Source of the DNA: Muricea muricata
Taxonomy: Eukaryota > Cnidaria > Anthozoa > Malacalcyonacea > Plexauridae
Assembly (NCBI GenBank): GCA_963855995.1
Contig: OY979716.1
Span: forward strand, 29,524,421 to 29,588,420
Direction of reading: 5' to 3'
DNA: 64,000 nt
Shown here piece after piece: positions 1 to 9,638 of the stretch. The notes below the pieces were generated by a model. That model saw only the letters and a list, made by a program, of their open reading frames with translations, was not told the DNA's origin and did not search any database. The translations under genes were made by a program, and so were the position numbers. Every line of letters begins with the position of its first letter. Position 1 is the stretch's first letter.

Positions 1-1
1 C

Positions 2-772
2 TCGATTCCATCTACCGCCGATCGCGCGAGAGAAGCGAAATGTCCGGACTGCAAAAACCTTTTCAAGTTATTTACAGAAGGAGCTCGGGGATGGAACACC
101 AAACCACACAGGGTCTGCCTTGCCTGCTACAGATCCCGCCGTCGTAACAGACGTTCACGTCAAACGCTAGAGCAACAGCCAACGACACAGGCCACGCTTG
201 CCACTGATCCTATATCGCAAATCGCTGCATTTCAGACTACTGCAGTCCCCCGCAAACGTCGTCATCACTACCCCAGGCGGGGTCGAGCTACTCACGCAAC
301 CTCTGGCCAAAAGTCTCATGTGGTACTTGACCACCATATTTTCACGAAAGGCGAATGGAAAAGAGCACGCCTACGCCCTCACCCGAGAGTTTCGATATCT
401 ATCTCTCTGGACAACTCCAAGCCAGCCAAGCACTGCCACAGTCCCTCCACAGCTAATGAACAGAGCATTGACATTCCCGCTAGTGCAGACACGGGAGCAC
501 AGTCTGACCTATGGTCACTGGATGAGTTTCTTGCTTGTGGCTTCTGCCGAGATGACCTTTCTCCTGTCAGCCTTAAACTCTCAGCTGCAAATCGCTCCAG
601 TATATCAATCGAGGGGGCATTCTTCGCCAAGCTCACTGCCAAGTCACAGAACGGTGAGAAGTCTTCATGCCGATCTATGGTGTATGTAAGCAGCTCCGTC
701 AACGCCATGTATTTGTCGTACGAATCCCTGCTGAACCTTGGCATTCTATCACAAATCTACCTCAGCAGATAA
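2..772 (+). CDS. gag-pro: gag-protease, partial, of gypsy element
   Basis: The frame is open from base 2 to the TAA at 770-772, so the start is outside the window. Near its beginning is a Cys-rich stretch (CPDC, then CLAC about 25 residues later) followed by an arginine-rich run, resembling a nucleic-acid-binding gag tail. Around nt 487 is the aspartic protease active-site motif ADTGAQSD. The ORF overlaps the pol ORF by about 38 nt; pol lies in the +1 frame relative to gag-pro. That arrangement is usual for retroelements that make Gag-Pol by ribosomal frameshifting, though I cannot identify a particular slip site. The normal product cuts the polyprotein inside the virus-like particle. Confidence 0.8.
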   Translation, partial: SIPSTADRAREAKCPDCKNLFKLFTEGARGWNTKPHRVCLACYRSRRRNRRSRQTLEQQPTTQATLATDPISQIAAFQTTAVPRKRRHHYPRRGRATHATSGQKSHVVLDHHIFTKGEWKRARLRPHPRVSISISLDNSKPAKHCHSPSTANEQSIDIPASADTGAQSDLWSLDEFLACGFCRDDLSPVSLKLSAANRSSISIEGAFFAKLTAKSQNGEKSSCRSMVYVSSSVNAMYLSYESLLNLGILSQIYLSR

Positions 773-3700
773 CCCCAATGGAGTGAACCACAGCAACGAC
801 ATGCCCCATCGCACCAAAAATGTACAACCGGCAACGTCGGAGGTGAGGTCCATCAACGAGGGCTGCAGCACACCCAGCGCCAAAAGAGAAGAGTCGTGCT
901 CTTGCCCCCAACGTGCAGTTACACCATTACGCCCAGCCAAGCTCCCTTTCCCATGCACACCAGACAACAACAGACGCATGAAAGCATGGCTTCTGGAACG
1001 ATATGCCTCCTCCACCTTCAACACATGTCCGCATCGTGCATTACCCTGCATGGAAGGTCCACCAGTCGAGATCCATGTGGACCCAGATGCCACTCTGAAG
1101 GCATGCCATACCCCAGCCACAATACCACTCCACTGGCAGCAGCGTGTACACGACGACCTCCTTCGCGATGAGGCACTTGGTGTTATCGAACGTGTACCCT
1201 ACGGTGAACCAGTCACATGGTGTCACCGCATGGTAGTGACAAGAAAGCACGATGGATCCCCCCGCCGCACTGTCGACCTTTCACCTTTGAACAAGTTCTG
1301 CCAGAGAGAAACCTTTGCCATGGAGTCCCCTTTCCACCTTGCTCGCCGTATCCCCAAAGATACATGGAAGACCGTCACCGATGCATGGAACGGCTATCAC
1401 AGCGTTCCCCTACGTCAGTCCGATCGTCACCTTACCACTTTTATCACCCCATTTGGACGGTGGCGATATACAAGAGCGCCACAAGGATTCCTATCATCAG
1501 GGGACGGTTACAATCGACGATTTGACGCCATCCTATCCTCTTTCGAGCGTAAGGAACGTTGTGTGGATGACACCATTCATTATGACCAGATACTTACACA
1601 ACACTGGTGGCGGACGATCGATCTACTTACCCGCCTTGGTCAAGCTGGGATTGTCCTTAACCCGGACAAATTTCAATTCGCAGAGCGCAGTGTTGACTTT
1701 GCCGGCTTCAGAGTCTCTGACGCCACGATCGAACCACTCCCAAAGTACCTTGATGCAATACGCGAATTTCCATCTCCAACTTCGACCACTGACATTCGGA
1801 GCTGGTTCGGCCTGGTCAACCAAGTATCAAACTATGCCCAACTACGTGATCTGATGGCACCGTTTAAGCCATTCCTCAGTCCTCGATGCAAGTTCGTATG
1901 GACCGCCGAACTAGAGGACGCATTCCAAGCATCCAAAGAGGCAATCATCGATGCCATCCGCCGGGGAGTGGAAATTTTCGACATGTCACGACCAACATGC
2001 CTTCGCCCGGATTGGTCCAAACGCGGTATAGGATATTTCCTCTTCCAAAAGCACTGCAAATGCCCCGCTAGCCTACCAGACTGCTGCCCTGGCGGATGGC
2101 GCATCACTTTGGCTGGTTCGCGTTTCCTGACAGCTGCTGAAGAAAGATACGCTGCTATCGAAGGCGAAGCTCTGGCTGTGGCCTGGGGCCTTGAGCAAAC
2201 GAAATACTTCACACAAGGCTGTGACAACCTGGTCATAGTCACCGACCACAAGCCCTTGACCAAGATCTTTGGTGATCGCACATTGGATGAGATCACAAAT
2301 TCACGGCTCTTTCGTCTGAAGCAACGTACCCTCCCGTGGCGCTTCAATATAACGCACCTCCCAGGAAAATTGAACACCGCCGCTGACGCCATGTCCCGAC
2401 ACCCGTCTTCTTCGTGCTGTTCACATAACTCCCCGACTGGAAAACTAACAACCCATGATGCCATGGAGATCGCTCTTACGTCGTCTATCCGCACTGAAGC
2501 CTCAGAACTTGGCATCATTTCCTGGCCCTGCCTTGTGAAGGAGACAACTGTTGACCCTGCATTGAGTAAGCTCTTAAAACTGGTCGAGAATGACACCCCA
2601 ACCATTGACCGTTCTGATCCGCTGATTGCACCATTCTGGCCTGTCCGTGAGTCCCTCTACATACAGGACGATGTTCTTATGTACAACGATCGTGTTGTCA
2701 TCCCTACCTCACTAAGAAACAGAGTACCGGAACACCTCCATGCTGCCCATCAAGGTACCTCGACCATGGAACAGCATGCACGTTCCATCACCTATTGGCC
2801 AGGTATGTCCAAAGACATCAACAAGACAAGAGAGTCATGTGTGGATTGTAACAGGAATGCACCATCGCAAGCTGCCACCACCCCAATATCCTCTCCACCA
2901 CCAACCACCCCATTTGAATCCGTGTTTGCAGATTTCTTCGACTACGGCGGCCACCACTATCTTGCTGTTGGTGATCGCCTGTCAGGCTGGGTGGAAGTTT
3001 CTGGATCCAAGGCAGGCACCACTTATGCCGGAGCAACAGGACTTATACGGCACCTCCGCTCGTTCTTTGCCACGTTCGGTGTACCTGCAGAACTGTCAAG
3101 CGATGGTGGACCGGAATTTGTAGCTGGCAGCACAGAAACCTTCCTACGTACATGGGGCGTCAAGCATCGTATTTCGTCTGCCTACTTCCCCCAATCAAAT
3201 GGACGAGCCGAAGTTGCAGTTAAAACTGCCAAACGCCTACTTATGTCCAACATCGGCCCGTCGGGGGACCTTGACGACGACAAATTTCTTCGCGCGATGC
3301 TACAGTTACGCAACACTCCAGACCCGGATTGCAATGTCTCCCCGGCACAGATCATCTTTGGCCGCCCGATTCGTGACACGCTGTCGTTTGCCAACAGGCT
3401 TGAAAAGTTCTCAAATCCGAACGTTCGCCCACTTTGGCGCCAAGCATGGGCCGCGAAGGAAGACGCCCTACGTCTCCGGATGGCCCGCACATCTGAATCC
3501 CTAAGTGCACACTCGCGACCCCTCCGTCCACTGAGTATCGGCGAAAAAGTATTCCTCCAAAATCAAGGACCAAGCCCCAAAAAATGGGACAGATCAGGAA
3601 CCATAGTTGAGACACCAGGTCATGATCAGTACCGGGTGAAGGTAGATGGTTCAGGTCGCCTAACCTTACGGAACCGCAGATTTCTTCGTGCTTACACACC

Positions 3701-4034
3701 TGCCACACCGTTCATTCACCAGCGACCACCAATGAACACTACAAACATGAAGGACACTATACGGGATACCACAGCCCCTATGGCGGACACACTACCCACC
3801 TCACCAGACAGGCAACCCGCTTCACCGCAACCAGAGAGCCCTACACGGACTCCCAACCCTGACCCACTTCACCAGAAAGGTGAGCAACAGGTCGAGGCGA
3901 CAAATCCCATATCGCACACACCACCAGCAACCGACGAACAGCCGTGCCCATCCAACATTCACACACGACCACTTCGCGCACGTCACCCGCCCAAACGCTA
4001 TGAACCAGAGACGGGGCGGTGGCTGGCTTATTGA
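738..4034 (+). CDS. pol: pol polyprotein (RT, RNase H, integrase) of gypsy element
   Basis: This is an intact 1098-codon frame. The first codon is TTG, and the frame is open only from 735, so expression by frameshift from gag-pro is more likely than independent initiation. Approximate residues: reverse transcriptase 125-300, with the catalytic box reading CVDD where most relatives have YVDD or YIDD; RNase H 420-555, ending LPGKLNTAADAMSRH; integrase zinc-binding HHCC region 665-700; integrase core with Asp in ADFFDYGG, Asp in SSDGGPEF and Glu in NGRAEV. The C-terminus has the basic module typical of gypsy integrases (KKWDRSG...RNRRFLR), followed by a Pro/Thr-rich tail. No chromodomain was recognised. 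It would copy element RNA into DNA and integrate it. Confidence 0.95.
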   Translation: MAFYHKSTSADNPNGVNHSNDMPHRTKNVQPATSEVRSINEGCSTPSAKREESCSCPQRAVTPLRPAKLPFPCTPDNNRRMKAWLLERYASSTFNTCPHRALPCMEGPPVEIHVDPDATLKACHTPATIPLHWQQRVHDDLLRDEALGVIERVPYGEPVTWCHRMVVTRKHDGSPRRTVDLSPLNKFCQRETFAMESPFHLARRIPKDTWKTVTDAWNGYHSVPLRQSDRHLTTFITPFGRWRYTRAPQGFLSSGDGYNRRFDAILSSFERKERCVDDTIHYDQILTQHWWRTIDLLTRLGQAGIVLNPDKFQFAERSVDFAGFRVSDATIEPLPKYLDAIREFPSPTSTTDIRSWFGLVNQVSNYAQLRDLMAPFKPFLSPRCKFVWTAELEDAFQASKEAIIDAIRRGVEIFDMSRPTCLRPDWSKRGIGYFLFQKHCKCPASLPDCCPGGWRITLAGSRFLTAAEERYAAIEGEALAVAWGLEQTKYFTQGCDNLVIVTDHKPLTKIFGDRTLDEITNSRLFRLKQRTLPWRFNITHLPGKLNTAADAMSRHPSSSCCSHNSPTGKLTTHDAMEIALTSSIRTEASELGIISWPCLVKETTVDPALSKLLKLVENDTPTIDRSDPLIAPFWPVRESLYIQDDVLMYNDRVVIPTSLRNRVPEHLHAAHQGTSTMEQHARSITYWPGMSKDINKTRESCVDCNRNAPSQAATTPISSPPPTTPFESVFADFFDYGGHHYLAVGDRLSGWVEVSGSKAGTTYAGATGLIRHLRSFFATFGVPAELSSDGGPEFVAGSTETFLRTWGVKHRISSAYFPQSNGRAEVAVKTAKRLLMSNIGPSGDLDDDKFLRAMLQLRNTPDPDCNVSPAQIIFGRPIRDTLSFANRLEKFSNPNVRPLWRQAWAAKEDALRLRMARTSESLSAHSRPLRPLSIGEKVFLQNQGPSPKKWDRSGTIVETPGHDQYRVKVDGSGRLTLRNRRFLRAYTPATPFIHQRPPMNTTNMKDTIRDTTAPMADTLPTSPDRQPASPQPESPTRTPNPDPLHQKGEQQVEATNPISHTPPATDEQPCPSNIHTRPLRARHPPKRYEPETGRWLAY

Positions 4035-4078
4035 GTCCGGTCACCTGCGACTTATCGCAGCTCCCGGACTGGGGGGGA

Positions 4079-4340
4079 TGCAGGGTTTACACCATGAAGT
4101 ACTTGATATTGGTCACCGCTGACCACGTGGGACGAAAGGACGATTGTTGTTGTTGTTTCATTGCGAGTATCGCATATTAACTTTGCTAGAGTTTACGTGT
4201 TATTATTGTATATCGCTTTCTTCTTTCTTATAATAATCGGCTGGAAAGATTATACAACCTTCCTGTAAGTAGTAACTGTATTTTATATTATTGTATTCAT
4301 ACTCTTCATTGTTGTTATTTTGATATTATTTTTGTAACAG
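4079..4340 (+). repeat. candidate 3' LTR of gypsy element
   Basis: A G-rich tract (CTGGGGGGGA) at 4068-4078 looks like a polypurine tract and is followed by TG. A plausible terminus ending in CA lies near 4340 (TTTGTAACA). The interval is AT-rich with no ORF. Without the 5' LTR in the window the borders are estimates; the right border could be 10-20 nt further on. Confidence 0.55.
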
Positions 4341-4350
4341 AAAGTTCGTT

Positions 4351-4926
4351 TCATCGTTGGCTAATAAATCTATTAAACAAGTGAGAAGCGTATTTCTTCA
4401 GTCTATAGTTTGCTAGTATTTTGCAAATTGCCCATCCACCAACATACCAAACTTTAGGTCGCCCTTCATCACTCATTTTGTCTACCTTCTGAACTTCTGA
4501 TCTTTGATGCACCTGTCCGACCATACATAAAAGACGTCCTAGGAACTCTTCGAATACCTGGTTGCTTAATTGGATCACAATTGATCTTTGAACCACTGTT
4601 GGTTGATCACAAGCAAACATTCCACTGATATAGCTTGAAAAGTCAACACCAATGTAAAAACTATGTAGCCTTGCAACAGCATCAGTAAAATGTTGTCTTC
4701 CAAATTAAAAGTAATTTCATCAGCATTTTGTGAAAGATATTCTCCCATCAACTTGTAAACATGATTCTACATGATTGAGATAAGAGCATCCAGTCAGCAG
4801 TTATTTCTGATGTCAACAAATAATCAAATGCCACATTCTGTTCCTTCATGAATGCAGACGATGGTTGGCTCCGTTTGATGGTAAGAGGTTGTTGTTCTTG
4901 CAATTTCTCAACACATTCAGGAGAGG
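4351..4926 (-). pseudogene. C-terminal part of disrupted PIF1-like helicase gene
   Basis: Two open stretches, 4748-5023 (real part from 4926 down) and 4351-4730, read on the minus strand with a frameshift near 4740. Residues include VQRSIVIQLSNQVFEEFLGR and a PKVWYVGGWAICKIL segment, a pattern I associate with an uncharacterised C-terminal region of invertebrate proteins but cannot name. The upstream coding edge at 4927 continues in frame with the piece at 5619-5656 once the 4935-5610 transposon and one copy of its 8-bp target duplication are ignored. It is therefore assigned to the same gene as the PIF1 core at 10.7-12.1 kb. The downstream end is cut off by the gypsy LTR. Confidence 0.55.
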
Positions 4927-4934
4927 GCAATGCA

Positions 4935-5610
4935 TCAACCTCGACCCCAGGGCCTTTTCTTGAATTGGGGAAGGGAAATGGCCCTGGCATCAGCTGGTCT
5001 ATTTTGTAATCCCATTGGCTCATTCAAACTGTCAATGAAATCATTTAAGAGTATGATTTATTCATAAAATACAACTGAAGAGAGATTTAAATTATTTAAA
5101 GTTTTTGCTTAGCTTGTTTATGTAGCTTCAAATCACTTATTCGGCTGACTCTTAACACTCTTCGTATAAAGTCGTATACATAGAATATTCGTATGCTTCA
5201 TTATTGGAATTTGATGAAGATATAGGGACAACTTATGCATGTTATCAGCTCACACACGGCAATCTTCTAAACAAGTTTTAACTGTATTATACCTATTAAG
5301 CACTTACTCTACCAGGTTTAACATATTACTTTATTTCATTAGGCATTGTAGTGTCATATATACAGCCGAAGATGTAGAGCCAGCTATAGTCCATAGAAGG
5401 TTGCTTTTATAGGAAGTTATTTACCTTAAAGCTAGCTGTATTGTATAGAACAAAAATTACTTCTCTGATTTATTATTTACACAAACACTCACAGAGACCA
5501 CAGAAATTAACATATTCTTACACCTAGATATTCTGGGTGTCATGTGACCAGCCAATGCCAGGGCCTTTTCCCTTCCCTAATTTAAGAAAAGGCCCTGGGA
5601 TTGAGGTTGA
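4935..5610. mobile_element. MITE-like element with 8-bp TSD and hairpin ends
   Basis: Terminal inverted repeats begin TCAACCTCGACCCCAGGG (left) and read as the inverse at the right end near 5590-5610. The flanks carry a perfect 8-bp direct repeat GCAATGCA (4927-4934 and 5611-5618). Each end holds its own palindrome, CCAGGGCC...GGCCCTGG, so each terminus could fold into a hairpin. The 550-bp interior is AT-rich and has no convincing ORF. An 8-bp duplication points to hAT or a similar superfamily, but the ends are not a standard hAT sequence. It sits inside the coding sequence of the minus-strand helicase-like gene. Confidence 0.8.
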
Positions 5611-5618
5611 GCAATGCA

Positions 5619-5656
5619 TGACTTGAGCTGTCATCTACAAGCTCATGGTAAATTTC
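5619..5656 (-). pseudogene. coding fragment of disrupted PIF1-like gene between two transposons
   Basis: This short piece reads IYHELVDDSSSHA on the minus strand. It is flanked by the target duplications of two transposons (AATT on the right, GCAATGCA on the left). Reading across both insertion sites keeps one frame, linking 6982-7069 to this piece and then to 4926 downward. Too short to identify alone; the call rests on frame continuity. Confidence 0.6.
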
Positions 5657-5862
5657 AATTGACCTTTAGGCCACTCCGGTGCACGTGACCAAATTTGTAA
5701 ACAATGCGACAAAGTTCGGACATGGTGCGCGCATATTGTCCGATTGTGTTATTATGAAAGTTGACATATGCATTGCATTCTCGTAATTTAACACGTCTTT
5801 TGAAGAGTTTAGTAAATTGTAGAAATCATAAAAAACAACGAACAACACACTGTGGTGTGATT

Positions 5863-6333
5863 ATGGCCAGTAATACGGAGGAATCTAGCGACTTTCAAAA
5901 AATGACTGTCCTTGAACTAAAAAAATGCTTGGTTGATCGAGGAGTTACTGTAAATGGCTACAAAGGTGCTTTAGTGGTAAACAATTTTATCGACTTGCCA
6001 CCATTTGGCCTGTATGATATTTTCAATTTTTTAATCTGCCATTCCACTGCGTACAATAAACAAGGTCTTGCAGCCTATAAGTCATTCAACGATTAACGTC
6101 TGTTTGAAGGCGGATACATAGAATCATTGCTGACAAAAACGCTTATGAACGAGCGTTTACATGTGTATGTTGGAAAAGTCAGACCAGCTACTACCAACGA
6201 CGGAAAAAAGTGCTATGACCTTTGGTTTATTCTTGAAGGAAATGGCACTAGCAGAGGTAGTGTGTTAAGGGCAAAATGTATGTGTAAGGCTGGAAGAGAT
6301 GGAGGGTGCAAACATGTAGGAGCTACTATGTAA
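5863..6333 (+). pseudogene. SAP domain plus SWIM zinc finger protein
   Basis: ATG at 5863 (MASNTEESSDFQKM). Residues 12-45 resemble a SAP DNA-binding motif (MTVLELKKCLVDRGVTVNGY). An in-frame TAA at 6094-6096 falls where a Tyr codon is expected, and the same frame then continues (RLFEGGYIESLL) to a SWIM zinc finger with CMCKAGRDGGCKH, matching the CxC...CxH pattern, at 6277-6324. A plausible splice donor (GTAAGA) follows directly, so the gene probably continued. In related invertebrate proteins SAP and SWIM precede a YqaJ-type exonuclease; that domain is absent here. Function inferred: DNA binding linked to nuclease or recombinase activity. The stop suggests a dead copy. Confidence 0.7.
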
Positions 6334-6566
6334 GACTCTGCCAGGATTTGCAGACTATCTGCTTTTTCTTTTCCTTTTTCGTCTTGCAGGCATGGTTTCT
6401 TCACCGTAGTTCTTTCACATGGAGCCTTAAGTTTATTATTTATCTGGCGTATCTACATAATGTTATGAAGTCAATCAGAAAGCTAATCTAACTTACAATA
6501 TCGAATCAAAATGAAACGAGTGTCCTTTGCTGTATATCAGCAGTTGCTTTGTACATATCATAATCC

Positions 6567-6864
6567 TTAACAGACACCTACCTTTTCTTTGCTTGCCGTC
6601 GCAGAAATAGGATCCGGATTGTCCTTACTTGGTCCATTCTCACCGACAAAATGTAGGCTACAAATGTAGCTGTCCTTGCTGCAAACAAAGTTGTCTCCAT
6701 GACAACATGCCAACATCCATTGTTTTCGTCTCTTGGGATGTCGTTTTTCCGCTGGAAAATGAAAAAAATGTGACTGGATCGCCATTATTATTTCTCACCA
6801 TGCGACTGGGATACCTTGAATCATTTTTGCACGTTCCCCAAGCACAACATTTTGTAACAACCAT
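6567..6864 (-). pseudogene. THAP-type zinc finger protein, frameshifted
   Basis: ATG at 6864 (MVVTKCCAWGTCKND). The C2CH signature is visible: CAWGTC, a conserved Trp (KQWMLACC) and CSLHF. The frame breaks at a run of seven T (on this strand) near 6751-6757, where six would keep the THAP domain continuous; the second half is read in the neighbouring frame to 6567. This is either a pseudogene or a homopolymer sequencing error. THAP domains bind DNA and occur at the N-terminus of P-element and Kolobok transposases; nothing following it here is recognisable as a transposase. Confidence 0.75.
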
Positions 6865-6981
6865 TTCAAAAACTTTATAGCTTTTGAATATAACAGCTTG
6901 CCGCCAGTGCCGCCATGTCCGAACTTTGTCGCATTGTTTACAAATTTGGTCACGTGCACCGCAGTGGCCTAAAGGTCAATT

Positions 6982-7069
6982 AATTTTACTGCTACAGGGG
7001 TATCAGGATTGTCGGTGTGCTCAAACCTGGATATTACAGGTCCATCAAACATGTTACTTTGAAAGTTTA
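6982..7069 (-). pseudogene. coding fragment of disrupted PIF1-like gene
   Basis: The minus strand is open throughout (NFQSNMFDGPVISRFEH, then DNPDTPVAVKLI). It lies between two transposons and reads in frame into the piece at 5619-5656 when the AATT-flanked element is skipped. Upstream it connects to the helicase C-terminal coding at 10726 onward across the 7070-10725 element. No domain is recognisable in so short a piece. Confidence 0.6.
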
Positions 7070-7559
7070 ATGGGCGACTTGCGCCTTTCACAAAGCATCA
7101 CGGTAGTTTAGTTAGGTCAGTCGAATTTTGCAAAATGGTGGTCATTCTTGTTCAATCTTTGTTTGCAGTAAATCACTACATTTTTTGGCTTATATTTAAC
7201 ACTTCTGTCCATGGTAAAAAAGTAGAAGACTCCTGGAGTACTAATCTTGCATAGAAACCAAACATTATGATCGTTACTGGCTTAGATTTTAAAATATCCG
7301 GCGTTAATTGAAGCAAAGTGAGATAAAAATATGGCTCCAATTTACAATGCGCAAGACCAACACTGTACATTTTACTGCTTTAGAAGGTAAGTAAAAGGCT
7401 AAAATTTATATATAATATGTAAGGAACACAGGATGTCTGAATGCAAATGCCGTTTCAGCGATCAGCAATTATTTACAAAATTTGTAGCCGTAAAGGTTGT
7501 TTTGACAAACAAGCGTTTAACTACACATGCTTTGATCAATCGTCCCATTTCAAACCTTA

Positions 7560-7985
7560 TCCCATATGTGTCATGAAAGCGGGCTTCTGATTGGTTCTCA
7601 GCAGGTAAGTTTTTTTTGAACTAACCTGCTTTTCCGAACTTACCCGCTTTTCTCTTTATCGATAAAACCGGCTTTCTGATTGGTTACAAAAACCCGAACT
7701 TACCTGCTTGCTGCTTACGCTGCCGTCCGCCTCAAACTGCTCAACAACAATGGCGAACAAAATTTAGCTGATGATTAAACCTACACTTTAAAGAACATTT
7801 TTGGGCTAAAGACGTCACAGAAACCAAGCAAAAAGAAACGGAAAATTGTAAACTAAAGACAATAGAGAGCCTGATAAAGAAATATTAAGAGACCAATAAG
7901 TTTAAGAAGAGAAAATGTTGACAAAATACATCGGCGACTCGGCGAGAATCGGAAAACAACACAAGAAGATAAGTCTAGTATGGGA
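7560..7985. mobile_element. TA-flanked MITE nested in the left TIR
   Basis: Short inverted ends TCCCATA and TATGGGA are flanked by TA. The interior repeats variants of GAACTTACCTGCTT and GGCTTTCTGATTGG and has no ORF. The right TIR of the host element lacks this block, which directly shows it is an insertion. TA duplication suggests the Tc1/mariner group. Confidence 0.65.
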
Positions 7986-7992
7986 TAAAAAC

Positions 7993-8146
7993 CCAACTTA
8001 CTTGCAGGTTCGGTTGGTTCGGGATTATTGCACCTCGGGGTCTGACAGCTGTCCGAACCTACCTCGCTTCGCTCGGTAGGTTCGAACAGCTGTCAGACCC
8101 CTCGGTGCGTTAATCCCGAACCAACCTCCGTGCAAGTAAGTTTGTT
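7993..8146. mobile_element. 154-bp foldback element with 8-bp TSD
   Basis: Perfect 8-bp direct repeats ATAAAAAC (7985-7992, 8147-8154) flank a GC-rich block whose two halves are near-complete inverted copies, centred near 8068 (GAACCTACC ... GGTAGGTTC). It would form one long hairpin. It inserted at the very end of the preceding MITE. 8-bp duplication suggests a hAT- or Mutator-mobilised foldback element. Confidence 0.75.
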
Positions 8147-8514
8147 ATAAAAACATTGTAGACCTTTGGTGGGAAAATATTTCAGGCTGTTAAAGTAAAA
8201 ACATTTGCATTGTTTTAAAAAGTACTTTTAGCGCTTTTCTTTGGTGTTTTATTGTTCGTTCATTTGGAAAAGAAGTTTAGCTGGCGCGTCAATAGTTTCG
8301 TACGTTTTCATCGCGTTGGAATTTAATTTTGTCATCAATTTTGGCCTATTTCCGACCGAAAATATTGGGCAAAAACAGGATTGTTTGAGTACAAAACGGA
8401 CTCGAAGTCTGCAAAGTATCCCTCCCTTTACACATGAACTTCTTGAGTAGCATTTAATTGGTGAAACAGCCCAGGAAAGCAAACAACCAACATGCTTCAG
8501 TGAAAAAGACTAAT

Positions 8515-9459
8515 TATACAGTTCATGTGCATTTGAAGCAAGATACTGGGAAAGTGCTCTTGTGTAGCAGGGAATAGTGGCTGCTGTAAACATGTTTCTG
8601 CAGCTTTATTTCAAGTCCTGGACTTCATTGTGCTTGAACTTACCGAGGTTCAGATGAATTAACCTCTACACAACTCTTACAACAATGGCATGTACCTAGT
8701 TGTGAAGATATCAAAACTGCAGTACTTTTTGACAGCGTTAAATTTAGCAAGGCAATATCCACAAAAAGTTCATCTCATTCTGCTGAAATTCATAACCCAG
8801 CACTAGTATTTGCTGAAACTGTCACAGACAGCGATGTTCAGAAGTTAAATCAGGACTTGAAAAGTGCTGGATCATACAACTACTTACACAATCTCCTATA
8901 ATCAAATAATTGTAAAACTTTTGACTATGATGAATACTAAAATGAGTTACCTACTAAAAAGAAATTAAAAGAAGTTCACAGCAATTCAAATCAGCTTCAT
9001 GCTGTGGAAATACGAGATGCAGTTTTAAACCAAGTAACAGCAGACCGCACAATCGTAAGTAAATTGATACCATCTTCACAATACAATGAATTTGTACTTG
9101 AAACACTATTTAAATCAAAAAAGCAAATACAAAACATTGAATGCAATACAAGAGGGCAATCAGATGATCAATTATGGTATGAAGAATGATACATAAGACT
9201 AACAGCATCAAATTTTGGTTCTGTTTTGAAGTGCAAAGACAGTATACATCCAAAAACAATTTTGAACAAACAGTTCAATTCCAGTTGCTCTAAACCTGTG
9301 CCAAAACCATGTTTGTGGGGACAATACAAAGAGGAATTTGCCACCAAAAAATACTTAGAAAAGTGTAATAAAAACAATCACTTGATCAAAGCATGTGTGT
9401 CATGTGGCTTCATTGTAAACAGTTGTGTACCCTGGCTTGGTCTCTCATGTGTGTTGTGA
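8515..9459 (+). pseudogene. SWIM finger plus YqaJ-like exonuclease protein
   Basis: From about 8515 one frame gives CVAGNSGCCKHVSAALFQ, a degraded SWIM finger (first Cys of CxC lost), followed by a LLQQWHVP segment. From 9004 to 9459 a single frame with one internal TGA (9187-9189) carries the YqaJ/lambda-exonuclease-type core: NTRGQSDDQLWYEE, RLTASNFG, WGQYKEEFATKKY and CGFIVNSCVPWLG, matching conserved motifs of the YqaJ recombinase family in order. YqaJ proteins are 5'-3' exonucleases used in phage recombination; in invertebrate genomes similar domains follow SWIM fingers in uncharacterised proteins. Stops and frame changes make this copy non-functional. Role in mobility is inference. Confidence 0.75.
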
Positions 9460-9638
9460 ATTTTTTGTTCCAGCATCAAAAAATTACAAGCTGGTTACAA
9501 GTAGTTAACAATTGAAGTTCACATCACTAGCTAAAACATGTTCTAATCTCAATACACATAGTTGATATTTGCTGGATAGCTCATCATGTTTACTTTTCAA
9601 AAATTTATTGTCTCTTTTAAGTTGTTCAAGTTAAGATT

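Larger units (their letters stand above)
1..4340 (+). mobile_element. Ty3/gypsy LTR retrotransposon, 5' end outside window
   Basis: The interval contains gag-protease, pol in RT-RNase H-integrase order, a purine-rich tract and a candidate 3' LTR. The domain order defines Ty3/gypsy rather than copia. The pol ORF has no internal stop over 1098 codons and its base composition is clearly richer in GC than the flanking AT-rich DNA, which suggests a young insertion. The 5' LTR and start of gag lie before the window, so target-site duplication and LTR identity cannot be judged. Its right end abuts the C-terminal coding remnant of the minus-strand helicase-like gene, so it may have landed in that gene too. 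Confidence 0.93.
5661..6977. mobile_element. 1.3-kb TIR transposon carrying SAP-SWIM and THAP genes
   Basis: About 70 bp at each end are inverted copies with a single obvious mismatch (GACCTTTAGGCCACT... through ...AAGTTCGGACATGG). A 4-bp AATT target duplication flanks the element (5657-5660, 6978-6981), and removing one copy restores the host reading frame. Two genes point inward: a SAP-SWIM frame on + starting about 130 bp inside the left TIR, and a THAP-domain frame on - starting about 40 bp inside the right TIR. No DDE transposase was found. The layout matches the larger element at 7070-10725, so this may be an internally deleted relative. Confidence 0.8.

Noticed and set aside
1832..2605. 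257-residue minus-strand ORF
   Set aside because: Lies entirely within the gypsy RT-RNase H region and is a shadow of that frame.
7176..7370. ORF MYSVGLAHCKLEPYF... and its twin at 10428-10619
   Set aside because: They are the two arms of the same TIR; no domain, and the similarity reflects the inverted repeat and not a gene pair.
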